64,000 nt of DNA. Source: Candidatus Obscuribacterales bacterium. Lineage in GTDB: Bacteria > Cyanobacteriota > Vampirovibrionia > Obscuribacterales > Obscuribacteraceae. The stretch is taken from the NCBI GenBank assembly GCA_019752635.1, contig JAIELX010000015.1:1-64000 (forward strand), given 5' to 3'. Below, in pieces: positions 16,873 to 24,796 of this stretch; the stretch's first letter is position 1, and each line of letters starts with the position of its first letter. The translations under genes and the position numbers were made by a program. The notes below the pieces were generated by a model that saw only the letters and a list, made by a program, of their open reading frames with translations, searched no databases and was not told the DNA's origin.

Positions 16873-17937
16873 ATGTGGCAATCACCCGATAACTCCTCGC
16901 CACCTCAGCACTTGATGACTCTAATGACGCAGCATGACGCAACGATTTTTCCTTGCGTCATTCCGCAAATGGAAGAGGCTCAAGGCGAGCTGGCGCTTGA
17001 TGACTCTAATGACGCAAGGAAACGCACGTTGTCTAAATCGTTTTCCGGGTTCATCTCAGCGTTCATCAATCGAACCGATGTGTGGTTTCAGCAAGCAGTC
17101 TATCGGGATAAGTTTGGTTGCTTTTGCAAGAAGGTCGCCAACGGTGCCGACCCGGTAAGCCGCCGGTTGATTGTGAATCACCTGAGTGGTGACATCACTG
17201 TTTGCGTTCCCGCGACCAACGGAGAGGGGCTGGCGAAGTGGTGCGCATGGGATTCTGATCTCGACTCGGATCACCTTGCGCGAATAGCAGCTGTACTCGT
17301 TGCTATAGGCTTTCATCCGTTGAAGGAAGGCCGGCGAGAGGGACGCGAGGGGCATATGTGGTTGATGCTCGATGTCCCCGCACCTGCCGCAGATCTCTTA
17401 CTGTTCAATCGCCTGGTGTGTTCATATGCCGAGATTGATCGCAATGCGCTCGAATTCTTTCCGAAGTCGGTCAATAAGCTGAGTCAGCTCAGGCTGCCGC
17501 TTGGCGTTCACAGGAAGCCGGAAGCAAATCATCAGCGGGGCTGGTTTGATGGTGCGCCGAAGTCCATAGCAGAGCAGTTGATCTGGTTCGCTGCTCAGCC
17601 GAAAAATTCGACCGAGCGGGTTCAGCGACTAGCAAATGCGCAACGGATAGCAGAAGCGAATGCGTTAAGGCAAGCCCGAAAGAAACGCGTGCGCCGGTTC
17701 GCTAATCGGGTTGGATCGCTAGAAGCTATCGATATCCTCAGCCTTGTCGATGCCCGTAGAGTTGGCGACGAGTTTTATGCTCAATGTCCCGCATGCGCGG
17801 CGGAAGGGCACGACAGGCACGCAGATAATCTGCGCATCTCAGCGGACGGTAAGAAATTTTGTTGCGTCTTCGGCGGACCTGCTGCGACGCACAAGAGCAG
17901 AGAAATTGTCAGGATACTTAGCAAGGAGAATCGTTAA
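16873..17937 (+). CDS. archaeo-eukaryotic-type primase with C-terminal zinc finger
   Basis: A 354-residue protein. Residues about 65-240 match the AEP primase fold of mobile-element/TOTE-type primases: catalytic acidic motif WDSDLD at 126-131, the His motif EGHMWL at 159-164 and LRLPLGVHRK at 206-215. Residues 285-335 resemble a CHC2/DnaG zinc finger (YAQCPACAAEG ... FCCVFGG), with Cys305, Cys308 and the Cys330/331 pair. It should make primers for element replication. Residues 14-55 are a repeat module, absent from AEP primases I know, that recurs in the gene at 19247. The ATG follows AGGAG. Confidence 0.78.
   Translation: MWQSPDNSSPPQHLMTLMTQHDATIFPCVIPQMEEAQGELALDDSNDARKRTLSKSFSGFISAFINRTDVWFQQAVYRDKFGCFCKKVANGADPVSRRLIVNHLSGDITVCVPATNGEGLAKWCAWDSDLDSDHLARIAAVLVAIGFHPLKEGRREGREGHMWLMLDVPAPAADLLLFNRLVCSYAEIDRNALEFFPKSVNKLSQLRLPLGVHRKPEANHQRGWFDGAPKSIAEQLIWFAAQPKNSTERVQRLANAQRIAEANALRQARKKRVRRFANRVGSLEAIDILSLVDARRVGDEFYAQCPACAAEGHDRHADNLRISADGKKFCCVFGGPAATHKSREIVRILSKENR
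16911..17035 (+). repeat. in-frame palindromic coding repeat, copy A
   Basis: Inside the primase gene. Contains TGACGCA at 16925, 16935 and 17010 and its complement at 16954. A perfect hairpin spans 16935-16960: 8-bp arms TGACGCAA/TTGCGTCA and loop CGATTTTTCC. A 21-bp direct repeat occurs at 16911-16931 and 16996-17016. The encoded peptide pattern (MTQHDA, CVIP, ALDD, TLS) recurs in copy B. Confidence 0.8.
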
Positions 17938-17938
17938 C

Positions 17939-18412
17939 ATGCAAGCCCACATGAGTCTTAAACCTGCCGACTACCGAGCCATTGAACGCGTCTATCAACA
18001 ACGCTGCGCCTGCGTTTTTTGCACACCTGTTGGAACGGATGCGCAGGGCGCGCCAATACTCCCCTCCATATCGCTGAGGTGTCTACCTGGACACTTCAAG
18101 TTCAAAGTGGCGGCCTTTTGCCGTTACTGCAGAGATTGCCATCTTCACGAGAGCGGGGACATGCACCATAACGCTCGCTGCTCGCTGAAGTCATCTCCTT
18201 ATGCCAATAGGGGATACTCTTTGAGAGAAGAGCCAACATGGCGCATAGAAGACATACGCCACAGATCGTGGACTGGCCCGCAGAAAGAGGCGCTGTCGAA
18301 GCTCTCATCAGGCATCGTGAAAGCGTTGATCGATCCTAACGGGCTACCGTTGGAGGATGTGCTGGCTATGTGTCGTACTTGGGAAGCGGCTTATAATAAT
18401 TATCGCGGCTAA
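17939..18412 (+). CDS. hypothetical element protein with cysteine clusters
   Basis: The ATG at 17939 follows AAGGAG and lies one base after the primase stop. The 157-residue protein has several Cys/His pairs (RCACVFCTP, CRYCRDCHLH) consistent with zinc binding. The C-terminal half is helical and basic. It ends overlapping the convergent gene at 18409 by four bases. It probably belongs to the replication operon, but its role is unknown. Confidence 0.65.
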   Translation: MQAHMSLKPADYRAIERVYQQRCACVFCTPVGTDAQGAPILPSISLRCLPGHFKFKVAAFCRYCRDCHLHESGDMHHNARCSLKSSPYANRGYSLREEPTWRIEDIRHRSWTGPQKEALSKLSSGIVKALIDPNGLPLEDVLAMCRTWEAAYNNYRG

Positions 18413-18678
18413 CTAGATTGGCTGCCGACATACTCGCGGTAAGTTTCACACCAAACAAGCGTGAGTTCTCCCCAGTTGTTCGCTTTGCCGTGCGCTCGCA
18501 CAGAGTCCTCAAATGCTGTTCGTAACTCTTCGCTGTCCGGTTCATCGAAATGATGATGGTACAGCTCGTAGACAGTAATGCCGTGCGGGTGTTTGAGCAG
18601 GTGAACTTCTCTCTTGTCCGGCTCTGGGCGAAATGCTAGATAGGTGAATGCTGTGCGTGTAAGCGGAACTGTGTTCAT
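18409..18678 (-). CDS. small hypothetical element protein
   Basis: An 89-residue protein with a strong AGGAGG before the ATG. It is soluble and acidic/His-containing (ELYHHHFDEPDSEELR). It is convergent with the replication cluster. Size and location suggest a small element-specific regulator or anti-defence protein, but no motif supports a specific function. Confidence 0.65.
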   Translation of the reverse strand: MNTVPLTRTAFTYLAFRPEPDKREVHLLKHPHGITVYELYHHHFDEPDSEELRTAFEDSVRAHGKANNWGELTLVWCETYREYVGSQSS

Positions 18679-19246
18679 AGTGTTACCTCCTGCGGGTCAC
18701 TTCATTGTTGAGGCTAAGGTAGCTTTGCGGAAGCCCCTTACCGTTACTTACCAATTAGCCTTCAATCTGCGCGGCGATGGAACCCCCCTATAATTTGCGC
18801 CCGGAAAATTTTTGGGAGCGAGTTATAGAGCGAAGGGACTGAGAGAGATATTTTCGCGGAACGCGCGCCTGCCCCCTTCACTCAACTACCGCATGCACGC
18901 CCGCCCGAGGGTGCCCGCCCCTACTGGATTGGCGGACGAAGGCGGGGTGATGCATTGACATATCTCTAGTCACGTTCGCTTCTACACAATCGGACCTTTT
19001 GTGTCGACTCACTTCGGCATCGAGTTCGCTGAAACTCATTGCGGCGCAAGTAGTTCGAGCATGACAAACCGGTCACTTTGTCACACAACCATTAGCGCTA
19101 AGTTAACTTCGGCAGTCTTGGCGACACCGCCCAAGGTGCCAGGCGCCTAAACCTTTGCGCCCGATTTAGGCTAACCCTTGGCGCGCTACCTGCTGGCTGC
19201 ATGCGCTGGGTTCGCTTTGGGACTATCGCATTGCAATTCGCTGAGC
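18679..19246. other. non-coding region of the element with inverted repeats
   Basis: No credible gene is seen in these 568 bases. Two short stem-loops occur: TGACAAA/TTTGTCA with an 8-base loop at 19062-19083, and ACACAA/TTGTGT at 18984-19004. The interval contains the promoter of the 89-residue gene. It is the longest non-coding stretch in the element and a reasonable place for a replication origin, but no iterons are recognisable. Confidence 0.4.
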
Positions 19247-20239
19247 TTATCTGCCCGACTTACCAACGACGGGAGCTACGGGAGCCAAGTGATCGAGACC
19301 TTTCGAGTGAAGATACGCGCAGAATGATTCGCGGATTTCCGGACTCGGATGATCGACGAAGGCTTGCGTTCTGCGACGAACCGACACGGCTACGTCTTCT
19401 CTTGTGCCATTCCCTGAAGCGTCGTAGGTTCGTTTGCGCACCTCTTCGCGGTAAGCGTCATCTCCAACCGGTTGAATGAAATGAAGCGATGCGAACTGAT
19501 GAGTGTCGAGAATCTTCCCTTGATCGTCCTGAATCAAGGCGATACCTTCCAGGTAGTCTGCGAGTTGTTTGTCGGTGCTTTTGACGCGGAGTCTCTTCGT
19601 AAAGAAACTCTTGCCTGTACTCCCGGCGCGCCGGCTTGCGATGCTCCATGCCCCGCTCTTCGGTACACGCTCCCAGATGTCACCCTGTCGGTCAGCGAAG
19701 TCCCCGTAGCAGTATTCGACTTCAAGCTTGTCCGTTCTATTCGGGAATGACTCGACTCCTGTCACGAGATCCTTGGAGAGAGTATGCGTCTGCTCGGTTA
19801 CCTTCCATGAGCCTGCGAACCAGCGCGGGATTTTGCGCCACTGTTCTGTCCGATTATCTTGGTCTTCCTTCGGTACTCTGTCCGCAAGGGCTGCAGTTGC
19901 TTGCGCTTGATCGATAGAGCTGCCAGGCGATAACTGCGAACTAAGTCGAGGTAGCTTGTTTTGTAGTTGCACACCACCGCGTAGGACTGCCGACGATTTC
20001 ATCGGTGCTGATGCTGGCGTGTTGTCTTCCTGCCAATCAGACAAGGTATGTTTTTTTGCGTCACATGTGTCATCAAGCGCTGATGCGTTCGTCTGTGCAA
20101 TGGTTTCGGGAATGACGCAACGATTTCTCCTTGCGTCATGCTGCGTCATCTGCGTCATTTCTGAATCCTGTGCGAGCGTGGCAGGCATCAATGAAAGTGC
20201 AGCGAGAAGAAGCGCGGAGAGCTTGAAGATATTCGCCAT
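19247..20239 (-). CDS. secreted element protein carrying the palindromic coding repeat
   Basis: A 330-residue protein with a signal peptide ending near Ala-Gln at 23-24. Directly after it, residues about 28-67 form the repeat module shared with the primase gene (MTQHDA, CVIP, ALDD, TLS). The mature part, residues about 130-320, is beta-rich (WFAGSWKVTEQTHTL, LEVEYCYGDF, RLRVKSTDKQL) and looks like a lipocalin-like or other extracytoplasmic domain. No family is recognised securely. The ATG at 20239 is chosen over a GTG three codons earlier; neither has a strong ribosome-binding site. Confidence 0.7.
   Translation of the reverse strand: MANIFKLSALLLAALSLMPATLAQDSEMTQMTQHDARRNRCVIPETIAQTNASALDDTCDAKKHTLSDWQEDNTPASAPMKSSAVLRGGVQLQNKLPRLSSQLSPGSSIDQAQATAALADRVPKEDQDNRTEQWRKIPRWFAGSWKVTEQTHTLSKDLVTGVESFPNRTDKLEVEYCYGDFADRQGDIWERVPKSGAWSIASRRAGSTGKSFFTKRLRVKSTDKQLADYLEGIALIQDDQGKILDTHQFASLHFIQPVGDDAYREEVRKRTYDASGNGTREDVAVSVRRRTQAFVDHPSPEIRESFCAYLHSKGLDHLAPVAPVVGKSGR
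20041..20160 (-). repeat. in-frame palindromic coding repeat, copy B
   Basis: Inside the secreted-protein gene. Contains five TGACGCA-type heptamers (20057, 20113, 20132, 20142, 20151). A 26-base hairpin at 20113-20138 has the same arms as copy A and loop CGATTTCTCC. Relative to the gene, the loop is inverted compared with copy A, while the flanks keep the same orientation. Confidence 0.8.
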
Positions 20240-20367
20240 GGTGTCCACCGGGGCTAGTGCTTATATCCAATTGTTCCACGCGGGGACCACGTAAATCAGA
20301 CACGCGAAAACAAAGCGAGACTGCAATATATGCGCAGTCTCGCTCGTTAGTTACCGGTGGCTTGAGG

Positions 20368-20811
20368 CTAGTCGACTACTCGCGTGGAAATCCCCAACGC
20401 TTTGAAGGCGCCGAATTGAGCCTGAAAGAGTTTGTAGACCGCTTGCGTGTGGGTATGGATGACATCTAACGGGGTGAACCTATCCATGTTTTCGGAGCGT
20501 TGCGCCAGAGCCTCTCCAAGAGCTTTGCAGGCCCGCAGAATATTCACATGCGCTTGAACGGGATCTCCGACGGACTCGATTACCTTCTGCCTACCATCTC
20601 TGCGCAAGACATCGCGCTGATAGAGCCAGTTGTTTTCATCTCTCCACGTGGCGACCTGCTCTTTGCTCCGGCCGCAGAGTCTTGCGATCGTGCTAAGGCG
20701 CACTACTGGCATGGTGATGTACTTCGCCCGCGCGATGTCCCGGGCTTCGTCGTCGGATATAAGGCTTTGCGTAATTTGTTCGGTGTCTGCTGATTGCTCG
20801 CTCGTGCTCAT
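20368..20811 (-). CDS. HTH protein, possibly terminase-small-subunit-like
   Basis: Taking the ATG at 20811 (upstream GGAG and AGGA) gives 147 residues. Residues about 25-70 hold a helix-turn-helix of the type found at the N-terminus of some phage small terminases (ARAKYITMPVVRLSTIARLC, then GRSKEQVATWRDENNWL). The rest is helical. In satellite phages a small terminase redirects helper packaging. That reading is speculative, because the HTH alone could equally be a transcription factor. Confidence 0.6.
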   Translation of the reverse strand: MSTSEQSADTEQITQSLISDDEARDIARAKYITMPVVRLSTIARLCGRSKEQVATWRDENNWLYQRDVLRRDGRQKVIESVGDPVQAHVNILRACKALGEALAQRSENMDRFTPLDVIHTHTQAVYKLFQAQFGAFKALGISTRVVD

Positions 20812-20928
20812 TGGTCCTGTCTCCGCGCTCTCTACTATAGGGCATCGTAACAAATGGACTACGTGCATGCAAGTAACCGTGTACGGTGGGAGGTCGATGC
20901 TGTCAGCTTGTTCGCTTAGTGATTTAGG

Positions 20929-22998
20929 TTAGGGCAACTGAGAGAAGTAGTGCGGAGCAAGGGGCGTCACTGCGTGCGGTGCCATGCGTACCTTACTTAA
21001 CTGTCTATACCCGAGAGATTGCGCTTGCGCGAACTCCTGCTCAGATGATTGATGCCGCCCTACTTGTGCGAGCGCTCGTCCGAGGAGGGCGTGTGCCTCC
21101 GCATGGCTGTGATCGAGAGTGATTGCAGCTTGTAATTCGACGATCTCACCGATGAGGTCGCCTTTCTCTGCTGCAACTTTTGCGACGATTAGTCGTTGAT
21201 TTGCATCGTTTGGATTTCGGCGAAATTCAATCAAAGCAGCGCAGAGCGCAGCGGACGCAAGCGGATCTGGCCAGACTGCGAGCGCTTTATGCAGGTACGA
21301 CATTTTGAGCTCGCCTTTTGGAAGCCTCGTGCCTGCTACTCGGAACAGCTTGGAAAGATTTTCGAGCGCAGGGCGATAGTTTGGATTATTATCCAATGCT
21401 TGTTCAAAGTGGTAGCGAGCGGCTTGAAGATCGCCAGAGTTTAACGCGGCTATTCCTGTGTTAGTTAATCGGACTTCCGGCGTCGCTGCTTGTTGTGCCT
21501 TCCACTCTTGCTGTTGTTTCGCTCGGGTTTGTTCACTGATTGTGTTGGCCAGTGCATCTGCTTGATCTTTCTTACCGGCTCCGGCATATGCGGATTGCAG
21601 AATATTCATGATGTCAGTCTTCGTTTCTTCAGGAAGTTGGCACCTCTCTGCGATTGCTAGGCCAAGTTTCGATGAATTGATTGCACTGGTGGTATCGCCT
21701 GCCTTGAGGCAGCAACTTGCAAGGCGCTGATAATCTCTCACCAATTCTGCTGGTGGCGTGTGCAAGGCTGCACGAAGCTGCAATCGAATCGCTTTCTCAT
21801 AGTTAGCTCGTGCAAGTTCATATTTGCTCAGTTTTTCCTCTGCCCATGCCAGCATCTTGATACCGAAGGCTAGCTGGTAAGTGATCTCCTTTGCTTTGCC
21901 TGCTTCCTCAACCGCCGAAGAGAAATAGCGTTCGGCGTCAATCGTGTTTCCCGAATCGAGAGCTTTGGTTCCAGCATCCATGAGCGAGTTCCAGACACTT
22001 GTGCTGAATGCATCATGAGCTGTTCCGTCAATTATTTCACTTGGGGCAAGAGGTATTGATGACTTCAGAACAGGCTGCGTATTCCACAATGCGAGAGGTG
22101 TGGATGGCGCAGCCTTCTGTTTCATCAGCCTTACGAGATAAGCAACCGGGGCGGCGAAGTTGAGGTTTTGTCCTTCAACATAGTATGACGTTACGATTCC
22201 AACAACGCGACCCCAATCATCGAGCAGAGGACTGCCACTACTGCCAGAGGAAGTAGGTGCAGAAAACTGGATTTGCTTGTCAGCAATTCTGCTTACTAAC
22301 CCCTGGGCGAAAGTTCCCTCAAACCCCTTCGGGTTGCCCATTACTGAAATTTGCTCACCTAGCGCCGGGCTAGAATGCTTTATCTGCAAACTTGGCGCGG
22401 TCAAATCAGGAACAGATATCAAAGCTACGTCGTTCTCTTCGTCTGCCACGATTACCCCGGCGATCGTGTAACACTTCGTTTGATTAACTAAGTTAGCAGC
22501 ACCATTTATCTTGTTTGCGATTACGTGATGATTGGTTGCAACTATTCCAGGTGCAACGACAAATCCGGTTCCTACACCGGCCCCAACACCATCTGAGCTC
22601 AAACATAGAATACGCACTACGCTTTTTTGAAGCAGACTAGCAAGTTCCTCTGATGAATACTTTCGGGAGTGGGGCTTTGATTCCACTTTCTGCGCTGGTG
22701 CTGGCACGTAGCGAGAAGTGGGCGGATTTACTGTTCGTCGCTCTCGGGGCAGATTTTCTGTCGCCGAACTGTAAGGAACAGGAGCTGGCGTTCTCGGATT
22801 GAAGATTGGATAATTTATCGACCGAGGCGATCCGCCCGCACAAACTCCGCAGGTTCCGCCGGCTTTGCAGTGGGCGCATGAGCTACAGTTTCTGCAAGCA
22901 GTGCAATTCATGCTACCTAAGCAACGAGCTGCGGACACATCGGCAGGAAATGCCGATAGAGTCATAAGACTGACGATCAATGTGAGTAATCGTTGCAT
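20929..22998 (-). CDS. secreted trypsin-like serine protease with Cys-rich segment and TPRs
   Basis: A 689-residue protein. Signal peptide at 1-23. Residues 26-53 are a dense Cys cluster (CTACRNCSSCAHC, then CGVC). A Pro-rich linker runs to about 115. A trypsin/DegP-type protease domain spans about 125-310, with His158 in TNHHV, Asp190 in ENDVALI and Ser254 in GSSGSPL. C-terminal TPRs span about 335-680. No PDZ is present, so substrate selection may use the TPRs. It is the largest cargo gene of the element and faces the integrase end. The catalytic triad looks complete. Confidence 0.88.
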   Translation of the reverse strand: MQRLLTLIVSLMTLSAFPADVSAARCLGSMNCTACRNCSSCAHCKAGGTCGVCAGGSPRSINYPIFNPRTPAPVPYSSATENLPRERRTVNPPTSRYVPAPAQKVESKPHSRKYSSEELASLLQKSVVRILCLSSDGVGAGVGTGFVVAPGIVATNHHVIANKINGAANLVNQTKCYTIAGVIVADEENDVALISVPDLTAPSLQIKHSSPALGEQISVMGNPKGFEGTFAQGLVSRIADKQIQFSAPTSSGSSGSPLLDDWGRVVGIVTSYYVEGQNLNFAAPVAYLVRLMKQKAAPSTPLALWNTQPVLKSSIPLAPSEIIDGTAHDAFSTSVWNSLMDAGTKALDSGNTIDAERYFSSAVEEAGKAKEITYQLAFGIKMLAWAEEKLSKYELARANYEKAIRLQLRAALHTPPAELVRDYQRLASCCLKAGDTTSAINSSKLGLAIAERCQLPEETKTDIMNILQSAYAGAGKKDQADALANTISEQTRAKQQQEWKAQQAATPEVRLTNTGIAALNSGDLQAARYHFEQALDNNPNYRPALENLSKLFRVAGTRLPKGELKMSYLHKALAVWPDPLASAALCAALIEFRRNPNDANQRLIVAKVAAEKGDLIGEIVELQAAITLDHSHAEAHALLGRALAQVGRHQSSEQEFAQAQSLGYRQLSKVRMAPHAVTPLAPHYFSQLP

Positions 22999-23183
22999 CT
23001 GTCACCGAGGTCCACCTTACTCGAAATAGTTCCCTTCTTTAGACATGACAAAACTGGACACCCTGCGGCCGCCTGATACATGTTCCGCATCTTCTGTCGG
23101 TATCGAATGCGGTGCTCATTCGAGCTGCGACAAGGGAGTCGTATAAACTCTGATGGCGACGACCAGATGTTAAATCCTGAATC

Positions 23184-23645
23184 TTATGGTCGCGGAATTT
23201 TGTCCTGCGCTACATATACAAGATTGAAACCCGGATAATCCTGTAGCGGCAAAAAGTCTCTGTCTAAGGTGATTAGGTACGCCATTTGGATCGACGTAAC
23301 CGCAGCAATCCACAGGTCGTTTTTACCCATCGTAACGCCTTTAGCGTGCGCAAAATTGTCAATTTGAGCGTAACGGAAGTAAATGGTTTCGCCAACAATG
23401 TTTGCTGTGGGCAACTCCTGAATGGTTTCGACCAACAGGGCGATTCTTTCTGCTCCCCAGTTATTTCTTATAGCTAAGGAATGAAGTTCGCCAATGGATA
23501 CCTCACAGAGGAACGGTCGCATCGTCCTTTGCGTCAATCCGAACGTGTTGTTTATGAATTCACCAATGTAGTCTTGGCGTAAGAGGTGCACAAGAACGTT
23601 TGTGTCGAGGCAGATATTGCAACCGTCCGGAATTGTTGCTGTCAC
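23184..23645 (-). CDS. PIN-domain ribonuclease toxin (VapC-like)
   Basis: The GTG at 23645 overlaps the TGA of the upstream gene (GTGA), giving 153 residues and translational coupling. The PIN acidic residues are visible: Asp in ICLDTNVLVHLL, Glu in CEVSIGEL, Asp in GKNDLWIAA and Asp in TLDRDF. The family cuts RNA, commonly tRNA or rRNA, when freed from its antitoxin. An upstream extension to 23699 would only read into the neighbouring gene. It probably helps stabilise the element. Confidence 0.9.
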   Translation of the reverse strand: MTATIPDGCNICLDTNVLVHLLRQDYIGEFINNTFGLTQRTMRPFLCEVSIGELHSLAIRNNWGAERIALLVETIQELPTANIVGETIYFRYAQIDNFAHAKGVTMGKNDLWIAAVTSIQMAYLITLDRDFLPLQDYPGFNLVYVAQDKIPRP

Positions 23646-24565
23646 GAGATACCTTTCAGCAGTTCCTCGATTTGTTCGTCCGATTCTTCCCCAGGCCACC
23701 GACCCATAATTTTCGCAAGTCCCGATCTTGGTCCTTGATTCTGCAAGAGGTTTTGCTGACCTGCGTGCGCTAGGGGTCTTGGGAGCTTAGACCATACGGC
23801 ACTCTGTCCTGGTGTGGCATTCTGGATCATCTCTGCATCAATATGAGAAAGTTTGCCTGACGCATGGAAGGTTGCAATTCCTTGAACAAAAACTTGTTGT
23901 CCCCAGAAGCCGTTCAATTCTTCTGCGATGGACTCGGCTGGTATCCCGCGAACTCGAGTGCCATCCGGCAAATCCAGGTTGAAATGCCCGTCCGTATGGC
24001 TGACGCTGTCAAGTTTGCCGACCAAGTTGGTTCTTGAGGGACGGGGGAGTCTTGTTCGCAGATTAGAGATAGATTCCAGCTTCGCCGAATTGATGCCGGT
24101 CTTCCGCTGTTTCCCCTCTACAGTAATGCCATCAAATCCGTGGGATAGGACGTCACGCATCTTGAGGCAGATTGCGAGAAATCCGTCATCATAGAGGTCG
24201 CTGTCAGCACCAGACTCGGCGAGATTTACACTCTCTTGGAATGCATCTAGTGCCGTCATCTCTCCAATGTTAGGCGACTCAAAAAGACTTTGCTGTCCGA
24301 ATTTAGAAGGCAGCGCCTCAGATAGAGGACGGGCTGATAGCTCAACCACTGTCGACCCCTCAAAAAAACCAGTTACTTCGAAATCAGCAGCCTGTACCAG
24401 CCATGCTGGGTCCGCTCCTTTAGCTGTGCTTCTTCCCTCTGCCCTGAGGCGTACGGATGCCCGCGCTCCAGGAACGAGCACTTCGAGAAGATCTGCCAGA
24501 ACTGTCGCGGAAATCCGGTTCCCGCGGCTTGCCGACCCAGAAAGTGAAACACGATGTATATTCAT
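23642..24565 (-). CDS. probable antitoxin partner of the PIN toxin (large)
   Basis: The ATG at 24565 follows GAGAGG and gives 307 residues, far longer than usual VapB antitoxins. The C-terminus GRWPGEESDEQIEELLKG has the WPG-ES-E-L pattern often seen in partners of PIN toxins, where it docks into the toxin groove. The bulk is an unrecognised alpha/beta protein (ARASVRLRAEGR, FEVTGFFEGSTVVEL) with a beta-barrel-like stretch near 205-245. It is coupled to the toxin by a four-base overlap and is the last gene before the right attachment site. Confidence 0.75.
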   Translation of the reverse strand: MNIHRVSLSGSASRGNRISATVLADLLEVLVPGARASVRLRAEGRSTAKGADPAWLVQAADFEVTGFFEGSTVVELSARPLSEALPSKFGQQSLFESPNIGEMTALDAFQESVNLAESGADSDLYDDGFLAICLKMRDVLSHGFDGITVEGKQRKTGINSAKLESISNLRTRLPRPSRTNLVGKLDSVSHTDGHFNLDLPDGTRVRGIPAESIAEELNGFWGQQVFVQGIATFHASGKLSHIDAEMIQNATPGQSAVWSKLPRPLAHAGQQNLLQNQGPRSGLAKIMGRWPGEESDEQIEELLKGIS

Positions 24566-24716
24566 GGTGCTTACCTCTCGACTTGGGTGTTCCTTGATAC
24601 GTTCCCGGTGCGGAACAGCATAAAACACTGACGGAAGGGACTCAATACATTCGTCGAAGTTGGCGATGCAAATGCTCCCGGTTTCGATCCGATTGTAAAC
24701 CGATGAACGCGCGTCC

Positions 24717-24733
24717 TAGCACCGACATAGCAC
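24717..24733 (+). repeat. candidate integrase arm-binding site, right end
   Basis: TAGCACCGACATAGCAC matches 15 of 17 bases of the site at 11253-11269 in the same orientation. It lies 64 bases inside the right attachment repeat, within the upstream region of the antitoxin gene. Confidence 0.5.
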
Positions 24734-24796
24734 TATATTAAATTTGACTACCCCGAAAGTGGGTTCTGAATCGCTCGAAACTGGCTCTCTGCCTTA

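Noticed and set aside
16911..17016. Repeated heptamers considered as a CRISPR array
   Set aside because: Units are too short, irregularly spaced and lie in-frame within a gene; no cas genes are present.
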